Shown here: in pieces, positions 51,297 through 59,929 of the stretch | How the letters are laid out: the number at the start of each line of letters is the position of its first letter | How positions within the stretch are numbered: position 1 is the stretch's first letter | Translations under genes and position numbers: made by a program | The notes under the pieces: generated by a model | Databases searched by the model: none | What the model saw: only the letters and a program-made list of their open reading frames with translations | What the model was told of the DNA's origin: nothing | Source: RYN-230 sp036497945 | GTDB lineage: Bacteria; Actinomycetota; Actinomycetes; Streptosporangiales; Streptosporangiaceae | NCBI GenBank assembly: GCA_036497945.1 | Contig: DASXIN010000198.1 | Location: forward strand, 26,843-90,842 | Length of the DNA: 64,000 nt | Reading direction: 5' to 3'

Positions 51297-52951
51297 GACC
51301 GCCGGGTGAGGCGGCGCACGCTGCCGGACCGCTTGGCCGCTTTCTGGTCGGCGATGGCCGCCCGGGCCGCCTGCCAGCCGGGGATGCCGCACACCCCGCC
51401 GCCCGCGTGCGTGGCCGAGCTGCCGTAGTACAGGCCGCGCAGCGGGGTGCGGTAGTCGGCGTAGCCGGGTGCCGGGCGCATGTGGAACAGCTGCTCCAGG
51501 GACAGCTCGCCGTGGAAGATGTTCCCGCCGACCAGGCCGTACTCCTGCTCCATCTCGTACGGCCCGACGATGTCCCGGTGCAGGATGGACGCCTTGAAGT
51601 TGGGCGCGAGCTCGTTGTAGCAATCGATCATGCGGTCGGTGTAGGCCTCGAGTTCCGCGATGTACGGCTGCTCGCTCCAGTCCTGCGGCACCCACTGGGT
51701 GAACAGCGACATGATGTGCGTGCCCTCCGGGCTCAGCGTCTTGTCGAACGCGGTGGGGATCACCCCGTCGCTGAACGGCCGGGCCGCGGGCCGGCCTTCC
51801 CGGGCGTCCTGGAAGGCCCGCTCCATGTACTCCATGGTCGGCGCCATCTCGACCGAGCCAGTGTGGTGTTCCTGCAGCTGCGAGCCGGGGTCGGCGGTGA
51901 AGTCGGGCAGCTCGGACAGGGCGAGGTTGATCTTCACCACGCCGCTGCGGGTCTTCCAGTGCTCGATGTCGGTGACGAAGTCCGGCGGCAGGTGCTCCTG
52001 GCCGATCTGGTCCAGGAACGCGATCCGCGGGTGCACCGTGGACACGATCACGCTGGCCCGCAGTTCGTCGCCGTTGTCCAGCACCACGCCGCGGGCCCTG
52101 CCGTTCTCGACGATGACCTTGGCCACCCTGGCGTTCAGCCGGACCTCGGCGCCGTGCTCGCGGGCGGCCGACTCGATGGCGCTGGACACCGCGCCCATGC
52201 CGCCTTCCTGGAAGCCCCAGTTGCCCAGGTGACCGTCCCCCACGTCGCCGATCGAGTGGTGCGCCATCACGTAGGCGGTGCCCGGCTCGAACGGGCCGGC
52301 CCAGGTGCCGATCACGCCGTTGACCGCCAGCGCGCCTTTGACCTGCGGGGACTCGAACCAGTCGTCGAGCAGGTCGGCGATGCTCATCGTCATCAGCCGG
52401 GTCACGTCGGCGATCGTGCGCACGTCCAGGCCGCGGTGCCGCCAGGCCAGCCGCAGCGTCTCGGACAGGTCGCGCGGCCTGCGTGAGCCCAGGTTCGGCG
52501 GCACGGTGAGCAGCAGCGGGCCGAGCACCTCAGCCAGGCCGGCCAGCCAGGCGTCCCAGCGGGGCATCGCGTCCGCGTCCTTCTTGGACCACTTGGACAC
52601 CTCCTCGTGGTTGCGCCGGGCATCGTCCGCGTACAGCTTGATCGAGCCGCCCTCCGGGAACGCCTGGTAGTACGGGCCCATCGGGAAGATCTTGTAGCCG
52701 TGCCGGGGCAGTTCCAGGTCCTTGATGATGGTCGGCGGGAGCAGGCTCATCACGTAGGACAGCCGGGTGACCTCGAACTCGGGTGCGTCCGGCCAGGGCG
52801 CGTCGGTGGTGGCCGCGCCGCCGGTCTTGCCGCGGCCTTCCAGGACCAGCGTGCGTGCCCCGGAGCGAGCCAGGTAGGCCGCCGCGACCAGCCCGTTGTG
52901 TCCCCCGCCGACGACGATCGCATCGTAGGTTCCGGCCTGTGCTGCGGCCAT
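51293..52951 (-). CDS. Phytoene desaturase-like NAD(P)/FAD oxidoreductase (PYROXD2-like), copy 2
   Basis: A 552-residue paralogue of the gene at 46374: DAIVVGGGHNGLVAAAYLARSG, SYVMSLLPPTIIKDLELPRHGYK, GVIGTWAGPFEPGTAYVMAHH, EQEYGLVGGNIFHGELSLEQLF and GLYYGSSATHAGGGVCGIPGW. ATG 52951 has GGAGG about 8 nt upstream and is preferred to the ATG five codons earlier. It heads a three-gene operon with the acyl-CoA synthetase and kinase; operator site 3 lies 58 nt upstream. The natural substrate of this family in bacteria is not established. Confidence 0.9.
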   Translation of the reverse strand: MAAAQAGTYDAIVVGGGHNGLVAAAYLARSGARTLVLEGRGKTGGAATTDAPWPDAPEFEVTRLSYVMSLLPPTIIKDLELPRHGYKIFPMGPYYQAFPEGGSIKLYADDARRNHEEVSKWSKKDADAMPRWDAWLAGLAEVLGPLLLTVPPNLGSRRPRDLSETLRLAWRHRGLDVRTIADVTRLMTMSIADLLDDWFESPQVKGALAVNGVIGTWAGPFEPGTAYVMAHHSIGDVGDGHLGNWGFQEGGMGAVSSAIESAAREHGAEVRLNARVAKVIVENGRARGVVLDNGDELRASVIVSTVHPRIAFLDQIGQEHLPPDFVTDIEHWKTRSGVVKINLALSELPDFTADPGSQLQEHHTGSVEMAPTMEYMERAFQDAREGRPAARPFSDGVIPTAFDKTLSPEGTHIMSLFTQWVPQDWSEQPYIAELEAYTDRMIDCYNELAPNFKASILHRDIVGPYEMEQEYGLVGGNIFHGELSLEQLFHMRPAPGYADYRTPLRGLYYGSSATHAGGGVCGIPGWQAARAAIADQKAAKRSGSVRRLTRRS

Positions 52952-53008
52952 CGGTCCGCCCTCCATACAGGTGTGCTAAGACGTTCGCGGGAAGAATCCC
53001 ACGAGGTT

Positions 53009-53024
53009 GACTGAATGTTCAGTC
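53009..53024. promoter_or_regulatory. Regulon operator, site 3
   Basis: GACTGAATGTTCAGTC is a perfect palindrome except for the two central bases. It lies between the divergent desaturase-like operon and the TetR gene, the place where an autoregulating TetR repressor normally binds. Confidence 0.8.
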
Positions 53025-53139
53025 TAGAAACCTGATACGGTTGCCACAAGAGGCCGGCGCCCAATCGGTCTCGTGCAGACGGCGGATGAACGCACCGGAG
53101 TCAGCGACCCCGGTGCGCTGAGTGGGCGAGGATGTTCGC

Positions 53140-53805
53140 ATGACTGAACGTGCTGGCGCTGTAGCCGACACCGCCGATCAGCGCCGCGAGCAGATGCTGC
53201 GCGCCGCCCTCGACGTGATCGAGGAGCGCGGCTTCCCGGACACCAGGATCGCGGACGTCGCGGCCCGCGCCGGGACCAGCCCGGCCCTGGTCATCTACTA
53301 CTTCAAGACCAAGGACAACCTCCTGACCGAGGCCATGCGGTACGCCGAGGACCTCTGGTACGACCTCGGCGCCCGCCGCATGGAGGTCATCGAGAGCGCC
53401 GCAGCCCGGTTGGAAGAGATCGTGGCCATGACCTGCCTGAGCGAAACGGACACCGAGCTTCCCGATTCGTGGGCTCTGTGGCTCGATCTGTGGGCGCAGT
53501 CGGTCCGCCATCCCGAAGTCGCCCGGGTGCGGGAAGAGTTCGACGCCCACTGGCGCGAGACCATCGCCTCCGTAGTGCGCGAGGGGATCGCGACAGGAGA
53601 ATTCGAGAAGGTCGACGCCACCCGGTTCGCCATCACGCTGTCGGCGCTCCTGGACGGGTTCGCCATACAGATCGCGCTCGAGGACCCGGCCGTCGACCCC
53701 CAACTGGCTTTCCGGTCCAGCATGGACTTTGCGGCCATGACTCTGTGTTTCGCATGGAAGCCAAAGAAGAACGCGGCAAGGAAGAACGGAGTGGGACGAA
53801 GGTGA
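53140..53805 (+). CDS. TetR/BetI-like transcriptional repressor, probable master regulator of the cluster
   Basis: A 221-residue regulator. The helix-turn-helix is IADVAARAGTSPALVIYYFKTKDNL (about residues 37-60). The C-terminal domain has the BetI-type pattern (WALWLDLWAQSVRHPEVARVREEFDAHW and SALLDGFAIQIALEDP), known from choline and amine regulators. A basic tail (KPKKNAARKNGVGRR) ends the protein. ATG 53140 has GAGGA upstream and is preferred to a GTG six codons earlier; the codon itself is part of ATGACTGAAC, which resembles half an operator. It is the natural candidate to bind the five operators. Confidence 0.9.
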   Translation: MTERAGAVADTADQRREQMLRAALDVIEERGFPDTRIADVAARAGTSPALVIYYFKTKDNLLTEAMRYAEDLWYDLGARRMEVIESAAARLEEIVAMTCLSETDTELPDSWALWLDLWAQSVRHPEVARVREEFDAHWRETIASVVREGIATGEFEKVDATRFAITLSALLDGFAIQIALEDPAVDPQLAFRSSMDFAAMTLCFAWKPKKNAARKNGVGRR

Positions 53806-53855
53806 GCCGATAGTGGCCCGGGCGGGCGGTCATCCGTGTGGCCGCGGATCGAAGC

Positions 53856-55043
53856 ATGTCGAGCGAGGGAGGCCCGTTGGCTGGAGGTGAAGTGCAGATC
53901 GTGGGCCTGTGGAAGCGCTTCGGCGACGTCGAGGCGGTGGCAGGTATCGACCTCGACGTCCCTTCGGGCGAGTTCTTCTCCATCCTCGGACCGTCGGGCT
54001 GCGGGAAGACCACCACGCTGCGCCTGGTGGCCGGGTTCGAGCAACCCACGAGTGGATCCATTTACCTCGACGGGGTTGATGTCGCCGACAAGCCGCCCCA
54101 CAAGCGCAACGTCAACACCGTGTTCCAGAGCTATGCCCTCTTCCCGTTCCTGTCCGTGGCCGACAACGTGGCCTTTGGGCTCCGCTACCAGCGACTGACC
54201 AAGGCGGAGTCGACCCGTCGGACCGGTGCCGCACTGGAGCTGGTACAGCTGCTCGGTTACGAGAAGCGTCGGCCGGGGCAACTGTCTGGCGGACAACAGC
54301 AGCGAGTGGCCCTGGCCCGGGCCCTGGTGCTCAACCCAGCGGTGCTCCTGCTCGACGAGCCACTCGGCGCACTCGATGCCAAACTCAGACGCACCCTCCA
54401 GATTGAGCTCAAGGCGCTGCAGGAGACCGTGGGGATCACCTTTCTCTATGTGACCCACGACCAGGAAGAGGCACTCACCATGTCGGACCGCCTCGCGGTG
54501 ATGGAATCCGGCAAGGTGGCACAGGTGGGCACGCCGGTCGAGGTCTACGAGCAGCCGGTGGATGCCTATGTGGCCGACTTCTTGGGCGTCTCCAATCTGA
54601 TGGACGCCAACGCGGGCGGCCCCGGACCCGGGGGTGGGTGCCGGATCAAGCTGGGGACGTTCAACCTCATCGCCGAGCAGGGGTCAACTGACTGTGTGGG
54701 CCCGGTGAAGGTGGCCGTACGACCCGAGCGGATTGGCATCGAGCCTTACGACGCATCTGGGCCGAACCGGGTGCCGGGCATGGTTGAGCGCCTGGTATTC
54801 CTCGGTTCGTCCACCCAGGTCATCATTCGGTTGGCCCACGGCCAGACTGTTCAGGCCCTCCTGCAGAACCGGGGCGGACCGCCACCGTACGAACAGGGCA
54901 CAGCCGTCCAGGTCCACCTGCCGCCCGACGGGCTCCGTGTGTTGCGATCGTCGGCGCTGGCCCCGGTGGAGGACCCGCCCCTGAACGAGGCCGAGACGCC
55001 CTCCGTGCAGCCGGTCGGCCTGTCCGTCCATCACTCAGACTGA
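53856..55043 (+). CDS. potA: ABC transporter ATPase, polyamine (PotA) type
   Basis: A 395-residue ATP-binding subunit: Walker A LGPSGCGKTTTLRLVAGFE, NTVFQSYALFPFLSVADNVAFGL, signature LSGGQQQRVALARAL, Walker B VLLLDEPLGALD, and switch His in YVTHDQEEA. The C-terminal TOBE region (VAVRPERIGIEPY) is typical of PotA/FbpC-like importers. It lies 50 nt after the TetR gene on the same strand and converges, with an 8-nt gap, on its permease genes. The start is one of several possible (53838 GTG; 53856 ATG). Confidence 0.92.
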   Translation: MSSEGGPLAGGEVQIVGLWKRFGDVEAVAGIDLDVPSGEFFSILGPSGCGKTTTLRLVAGFEQPTSGSIYLDGVDVADKPPHKRNVNTVFQSYALFPFLSVADNVAFGLRYQRLTKAESTRRTGAALELVQLLGYEKRRPGQLSGGQQQRVALARALVLNPAVLLLDEPLGALDAKLRRTLQIELKALQETVGITFLYVTHDQEEALTMSDRLAVMESGKVAQVGTPVEVYEQPVDAYVADFLGVSNLMDANAGGPGPGGGCRIKLGTFNLIAEQGSTDCVGPVKVAVRPERIGIEPYDASGPNRVPGMVERLVFLGSSTQVIIRLAHGQTVQALLQNRGGPPPYEQGTAVQVHLPPDGLRVLRSSALAPVEDPPLNEAETPSVQPVGLSVHHSD

Positions 55044-55051
55044 CCCGGGGC

Positions 55052-56020
55052 CTACATCCCGGCGATGCTGGTCATCGCCTCCTGTCGACTGCTCCCGCGC
55101 TCGCCGCGAGTCATCCACCGGTAGGCGGCGAGGCCGAGACCGGCGGCCACGAAAGAAAGCACGAGCATGATGGTCGCCAGAGCGTTGAGTGCCGGTCCCC
55201 CGTTTCCCCCGTGGCTGGTGGAGTAGATGATCACCGACATCGGTTGGGTGTTGGCTGTCGATGAGAGCAGGTCCACCACCACGAAATCGTCCACCACGCT
55301 TGCGAACACCAGGACCGTGCTGGCGAAGATGGCAGGCATCAGAAGGGGAATCAGTACTCGCCGAATTGACTGGAGCCGAGACGCCCCGAGGTCGGCCGCC
55401 GCTTCCTCGTAGGAGTTCCCGATCGACACCAGCCGAGCCAGGACGATGATGGCCGGCCAGCTGAAGTTCCAGGTGACAAGGCCGAGCACCTCGGCCGCCG
55501 TCCCCAGGTGGATGAAGGTGAAGAGTTGGGTGAAGAGGAAGAACAGGGCCACCCCGAAGATGAGCTCGGGGATCACGTAGGAGAAGACCATCACGAAGTT
55601 GAAGGTGGCGGACGTCCGGGTCCGCCACCGGTTGATGCCAATGGCAAAGGCGACACCCAAGGGGACGGCCACCACGGTGGTGAGGGCCGAGAGCCGGATG
55701 GTCTGGAAGACGGCGCTGCGCAGCGTCGGATCGTGCCAGACCGAATTGAAGGGGTCGCCCCAGTACCAACGAGTCGAGAATCCCTGCCACACGCTCTGGG
55801 ACTTGCCGTTGTTGAACGAGAACAGCACGGCGATGGCGATGGGGACGATGGACCAGAGCAGGTAGAGCCACGTGAAACTCTCGAGGAGCCACGGACGGCG
55901 CCAGGGGTTGCGCCACGGCGGCCGCCACCGGCGAGGCGACGCCGAGGGTGGCGCCGGGGTCGGCGGCCCGTCTTCACGGGACAGTCTGGTCGGGGGGATC
56001 GCCCTGGTGGTCACCGTCAT
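55052..56020 (-). CDS. potC: ABC transporter permease, polyamine (PotC) type
   Basis: A 322-residue membrane subunit with about six helices. The N-terminal 45 residues are Pro/Arg-rich and cytoplasmic. The EAA loop is seen in SYEEAAADLGASRLQSIRRVLIPLLMPAI, which contacts the ATPase. The start overlaps the stop of the PotB-type gene (TGATG). The order PotD-PotB-PotC on this strand matches spermidine/putrescine importers. Confidence 0.92.
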   Translation of the reverse strand: MTVTTRAIPPTRLSREDGPPTPAPPSASPRRWRPPWRNPWRRPWLLESFTWLYLLWSIVPIAIAVLFSFNNGKSQSVWQGFSTRWYWGDPFNSVWHDPTLRSAVFQTIRLSALTTVVAVPLGVAFAIGINRWRTRTSATFNFVMVFSYVIPELIFGVALFFLFTQLFTFIHLGTAAEVLGLVTWNFSWPAIIVLARLVSIGNSYEEAAADLGASRLQSIRRVLIPLLMPAIFASTVLVFASVVDDFVVVDLLSSTANTQPMSVIIYSTSHGGNGGPALNALATIMLVLSFVAAGLGLAAYRWMTRGERGSSRQEAMTSIAGM

Positions 56021-56955
56021 CAGAAGGCCTCGCTCGAGGCGTGGCGCGTCTTGACCACGTAATAGACCATGGGCACCAGCAGGAAGGCCAGCAGGAGCAG
56101 GGAGAGGGCGGCACCCTGGGCCTGCTGGCTGGACGTGACGAGCTGGCTGTCGATGACGTTACCGATCATGGCCGTCGATGGCGCTCCCGACAGCAGCTGA
56201 TTGGTGAAGTAGTCCCCGATCATCGGCAACACCGTGATCAACATGCCGGTGAGGATGGCCTGCCGACTCAAGGGGAGGGTGACCCGGAGGAAGGTCCGAG
56301 TCCGGTTGAGGCCGAGATCGCGCCCAGCTTCGATCAAACGCTGGTCGATGCGGTCGAGTCCGGCGTAGAGGACCAGGATCAGGTAAGGGATGTACCCGTA
56401 CACGAGTCCGAGGATCACGGTCGCCGGCTTTCCGCCCAGCCAGTCGATCGGCTGGCTGACGACGTGTAGGTCGAGCAGCGCCCGGTTTACGTACCCGTCG
56501 ATCTGCAGCAGGCCGATCCAGGCCAGCATGCGCATCATGTAGCTGACCCAGAACGGGGCTATGAGCAGGGCGAGGAAGAGCACCTTGCGCCGCCCGGCGA
56601 ACCGGGTGACGAAGTAGGCGGCGGGGTAGGCGATGAGGAGCGAGAGCACCGAGGCGATGGTCACGTACACGAGCGTTCGAGCGAAAATCGGCCCGACGAA
56701 CGACCCCTGACCGACCAGGTCGTGGAAGACGGCGGTGAAGTTGGCCCCGGTCCAGTTGAGAGGATTCCAGACGGGCTCCGGCGATTGGAAGATGGTGTTG
56801 AGCTGGCCGCCGGCAATCGCCAGCACCGTGTAGAAGGGGACGAGGAACAACAATGCGAGCCAGATGATCCCGGGCATCGCGAAACCGGCCCACAACCACC
56901 TGTTCTGGGCCCGATCCGCCCACCCGTTGCGGCCGCGATCCTCCCCCTTCGCCAT
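56020..56955 (-). CDS. potB: ABC transporter permease, polyamine (PotB) type
   Basis: A 311-residue membrane subunit with six predicted helices, including AGFAMPGIIWLALLFLVPFY and ASVLSLLIAYPAAYFVTRFAG. The EAA loop is LIEAGRDLGLNRTRTFLRVTLPLS. ATG 56955 was chosen so that the gene starts just after the substrate-binding protein stop (14 nt); the frame runs 11 more codons to 56988. Together with PotC it forms the translocation channel. Confidence 0.91.
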   Translation of the reverse strand: MAKGEDRGRNGWADRAQNRWLWAGFAMPGIIWLALLFLVPFYTVLAIAGGQLNTIFQSPEPVWNPLNWTGANFTAVFHDLVGQGSFVGPIFARTLVYVTIASVLSLLIAYPAAYFVTRFAGRRKVLFLALLIAPFWVSYMMRMLAWIGLLQIDGYVNRALLDLHVVSQPIDWLGGKPATVILGLVYGYIPYLILVLYAGLDRIDQRLIEAGRDLGLNRTRTFLRVTLPLSRQAILTGMLITVLPMIGDYFTNQLLSGAPSTAMIGNVIDSQLVTSSQQAQGAALSLLLLAFLLVPMVYYVVKTRHASSEAF

Positions 56956-56968
56956 CAGCAGTCGCCGC

Positions 56969-58231
56969 TCACACGCCGCTGCTCGCACGCAGCCAAGCCT
57001 GCTGGTACTGGGCGTCGAGTGCGGGGGCGAGCTCGAGCTGCTTGGTCCCGTTGTCGAAGTTGGATGGCAGCACCACCGTGGAGGCCAGGCTGGGAGGAAG
57101 GATGCCCTCTTTCTCGAGGACCTCCGGGGTCACCCCGTTGATGGGCTGCATGTACCCGTTGAAGGAGATGTTCTCCAGCACGTTGGGGAGGTCCAGCATG
57201 TCGTTGATGAAGAGATGGGCGAGCACGGGGTTCTTCCCGCTGGACATGACCGTCATGGTGTCGTTGGCCACAGGTCCCCGCCCGTTGGTGGGGAACCAGT
57301 ATCCGACCACGTCCACCGGGGTCCCTTTGGGCATGTAGGAGGCGGCGGCGGCCATGTCGCCCGACCAGGCGTGATGGATCCAAGTCTGTCCGGTGGGAAT
57401 GGACGTGTAGTCGTTGTTGTCGATGTGGAGATTGACCAGTTGATCCAGTTGTAGCAGCGAGTTGGTGGCCGCGTTCAGCTGGGCCTTGCTGGTCGTGTTG
57501 GGGTCGAAGTTCCCGTTCTTCATCATTCCCAGCGCCAGGCTCTCGCGGTAGTCGTCGAGGATGGCCACCTTCCCCTTGTACTTGGCGTTCCACGGCATCG
57601 CCCACGGATTGGCCATGGCGTAGGGATTTTCGTTCACCTTGTCCTTCCGCCATGCGATGCCTGTGGTGTAGATGGTGTACGGCACCGTGTACTGCCATTT
57701 CTGGTCGTAGAACGGATTCTGGTACTGGGCCCAGGCCTGAGTGATGTTGGGAATGTAGGAGTGATTGAGGGGGCGAACGAGCTTTCCGGCCACCAACTCG
57801 CCCAGGACATTCACGGTGGGGATGAACAAGTCGAAATTGAACTGGCCGGTCCGCAGCTTGGCGATGGCCTCGCTCATCGTGTTGAACGTCGTCAGCTCCA
57901 CCTTGCAGTTGTACTTTTTGGCAAAGTTGTTGAGGTTCTTCTTATTGACGTACGCCACCCAGTTGTACACCTTGAGCGTGGCGTTCTTCTCCGGTTTCAG
58001 TCCGTCGGCGATCGCCGGATTCGACGCGTAACGCGGCCACGTCACGGGTCGGTTGGGACGGGGCAGTGCGAGCGGCTGGCTGGTCGCGGTCGTGGCGTCA
58101 GCAGGGTCGGACCCGTATGCGGTAGCGGCGACGGCCAGCCCGGTCATACCGGCCAGGAAGGACCTCCTCGACACGACCGGCGCGCTGTGGGAACCGTCCG
58201 ACGACCAACCTTCGCGTGGGTGGAAAACCAC
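56969..58231 (-). CDS. potD: ABC transporter substrate-binding protein, PotD type, Tat-exported
   Basis: A periplasmic-type binding protein of about 420 residues related to spermidine/putrescine-binding PotD. The N-terminus has a twin-arginine signal (VVSRRSFLAGMTGLAVAA), with no lipobox Cys directly behind it. The body has LKVYNWVAYVNKKNLNNFAKKYNCKVEL, DLFIPTVNVLGELV and WIHHAWSGDMAAAASYM, which fit the family. GTG 58231 was preferred since GGGAGAG lies 9 nt upstream; GTG 58240 is directly adjacent to that motif. Codon use is less GC-biased than in the first 53 kb. Operator site 4 lies about 50 nt upstream. Confidence 0.93.
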   Translation of the reverse strand: MVFHPREGWSSDGSHSAPVVSRRSFLAGMTGLAVAATAYGSDPADATTATSQPLALPRPNRPVTWPRYASNPAIADGLKPEKNATLKVYNWVAYVNKKNLNNFAKKYNCKVELTTFNTMSEAIAKLRTGQFNFDLFIPTVNVLGELVAGKLVRPLNHSYIPNITQAWAQYQNPFYDQKWQYTVPYTIYTTGIAWRKDKVNENPYAMANPWAMPWNAKYKGKVAILDDYRESLALGMMKNGNFDPNTTSKAQLNAATNSLLQLDQLVNLHIDNNDYTSIPTGQTWIHHAWSGDMAAAASYMPKGTPVDVVGYWFPTNGRGPVANDTMTVMSSGKNPVLAHLFINDMLDLPNVLENISFNGYMQPINGVTPEVLEKEGILPPSLASTVVLPSNFDNGTKQLELAPALDAQYQQAWLRASSGV

Positions 58232-58280
58232 ACTCGTCACCTCTCCCGTCGGAGCGTACCCGAAGGCGACTCCCGATTCT

Positions 58281-58296
58281 GACTGATTGTTCAGTC
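58281..58296. promoter_or_regulatory. Regulon operator, site 4
   Basis: GACTGATTGTTCAGTC matches the consensus exactly. It precedes the substrate-binding protein gene and thus the whole potDBC transcript. Confidence 0.8.
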
Positions 58297-58413
58297 ATCC
58301 AAATGGTCTCGTCATTGAAACACCGCTCCCGAATTGCCGCAAGCGGTCCGGCCACATTTCGCCCTCCATTAACAAAATGCGTCTCGGCGGCTGACGGCCA
58401 GGCCGCTGCCCGA

Positions 58414-59793
58414 TCACCCCACCAGGGAGGCCGCCAGACGCTCGAAGTTAGTCAGGAAACGGTCGATATCGGCGTCGTCATGCTGGGTCGAGATCAGCCA
58501 TTGCTCGGTCTTGCCCCAGGGCGGCAGAAAGACGCCTCCGTTGTGCTGGATCAACCAGTGGGCGTGATTGAAGCGGTCGTCGAGGGAAACGAACCCGCGG
58601 TAGTCGGTCACCGGCTGACGGCTGAAGACGACACACCCCTTCGCCCCGACGGCGACGACATGGGCCTCGAGACCGTAGGCGGCGATGGTCCTGGTAACAC
58701 CGTCAACGGCCCGGTCCCTCAAGCGGTCTATCCGCCGGTATGCCTCCGTGGTCGCCACCTCCATCAACATGGCCCGCGTCGCCGCCATCGCCAGTGGGTT
58801 GCCGTTGAAGGTGCCCACCATCTCGTAGCACCCTTCGGCCACATGGTCCATCACCTCGGCCGCGCCGCCGACGGCCGCGGACGCGATGCCGCCCCCGATG
58901 GCCTTGGCCAGGCAGAGGAGATCGGGGGTCACGCCGGTGAGGCCGACCGCTCCCCCCGGTCCGGCCGTGAGGCCAGTTTTCACCTCGTCGAAGATGAGCA
59001 GTGCTCCATGGGCGTGCAGCAACGATTTCAAGGCAGCCAAATAACCATCAGCGGGGAGAATGATCCCGGCGTTCATCATCACCGGCTCGATGATCATGCC
59101 GGCGACCTGGCCGGGGTGCCTGACGAGCGCGCGCTCCACTGCATCGAGATCGTTGAATCCGACCACCAGGGTCAGGTCGAGCAGCGCCTGGGGTATTCCC
59201 GTGCTCCCAGCGACCCCGATGGGATCCGAGCTCGGCCCCATCTGGTCGGGCTCCGGAGCGACCGAAACCTGCACCGAGTCGTGATGTCCGTGGTAGCACC
59301 CCTCCACCTTGATGATGAGGTCGCGACCGGTGATGGAGCGCATGAGGTGCACGGCGTCCATGGTGGCCTCGGTGCCGGAGTTGCAGAAGCGCCAGAGGGG
59401 AAGACCGAATCGGCGTCCCAATTCATCGGCCACTTCGATGGCCGTCTCGGTCGGCTGGGCAAAATGGGTACCCCGAGCGACTTGGGTCCGCACAGCTTCG
59501 ACGATGGCGGGGTGGCCGTGCCCGGCCAATCCCGCCCCGTAGCCACCGTGCAGGTCGACGTACTCGTTGCCGTCCACGTCGATGATCTTCGATCCCGCGC
59601 CGTGGCTTATCCACACCGCCTGGGGCGTGGTGATTTGCCAGCTCGATGTGACGCCTCCGGCCAGGACCCGGATGGCTCTATCTCGGAGGCCCCTCGAGGT
59701 GGGCTGACGATCGATGAAGACCCGCTCCTCCTCGCTGATGAGGTCGTCCAATCGCGACGAGACCGGTCCGGACAGGGTCGTTTCGATGGCCAT
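58414..59793 (-). CDS. Class III aminotransferase (glutamate-1-semialdehyde aminomutase-like)
   Basis: A 459-residue PLP enzyme. The substrate loop GGVTSSWQ, RFCNSGTEATMDAVHLMRSITGRD, GCYHGHHDSVQV, IFDEVKTGLTAGPGG and the PLP Lys in CLAKAIGGGI place it in the glutamate-1-semialdehyde aminomutase-like branch. A haem-biosynthesis role is unlikely given the context; an amine or amino-acid transaminase is inferred. It is divergent from the aldehyde dehydrogenase, with operator site 5 between them, and potD lies 180 nt downstream. Confidence 0.92.
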   Translation of the reverse strand: MAIETTLSGPVSSRLDDLISEEERVFIDRQPTSRGLRDRAIRVLAGGVTSSWQITTPQAVWISHGAGSKIIDVDGNEYVDLHGGYGAGLAGHGHPAIVEAVRTQVARGTHFAQPTETAIEVADELGRRFGLPLWRFCNSGTEATMDAVHLMRSITGRDLIIKVEGCYHGHHDSVQVSVAPEPDQMGPSSDPIGVAGSTGIPQALLDLTLVVGFNDLDAVERALVRHPGQVAGMIIEPVMMNAGIILPADGYLAALKSLLHAHGALLIFDEVKTGLTAGPGGAVGLTGVTPDLLCLAKAIGGGIASAAVGGAAEVMDHVAEGCYEMVGTFNGNPLAMAATRAMLMEVATTEAYRRIDRLRDRAVDGVTRTIAAYGLEAHVVAVGAKGCVVFSRQPVTDYRGFVSLDDRFNHAHWLIQHNGGVFLPPWGKTEQWLISTQHDDADIDRFLTNFERLAASLVG

Positions 59794-59826
59794 AGTGCTC
59801 CCCCGGGGATCCCGGATCCTCCCGTT

Positions 59827-59842
59827 GACTGAATGTTCAGTC
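59827..59842. promoter_or_regulatory. Regulon operator, site 5
   Basis: GACTGAATGTTCAGTC, identical to site 3. It lies 34 nt before the aminotransferase ATG and about 90 nt before the aldehyde dehydrogenase start, so it can control both divergent genes. Confidence 0.8.
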
Positions 59843-59929
59843 TATGAAACGCTTACCCTTCATGGCAAGGGTGAGAGTCAGCCGTGGGGAGCACGCGTGG
59901 CCGGCCCGACGAAATGCGCAGGGGGAACG

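Noticed and set aside
46374..52951. Carotenoid biosynthesis cluster, suggested by two phytoene desaturase-like genes
   Set aside because: No phytoene synthase, geranylgeranyl diphosphate synthase or cyclase is present; both sequences fit the PYROXD2-like branch.
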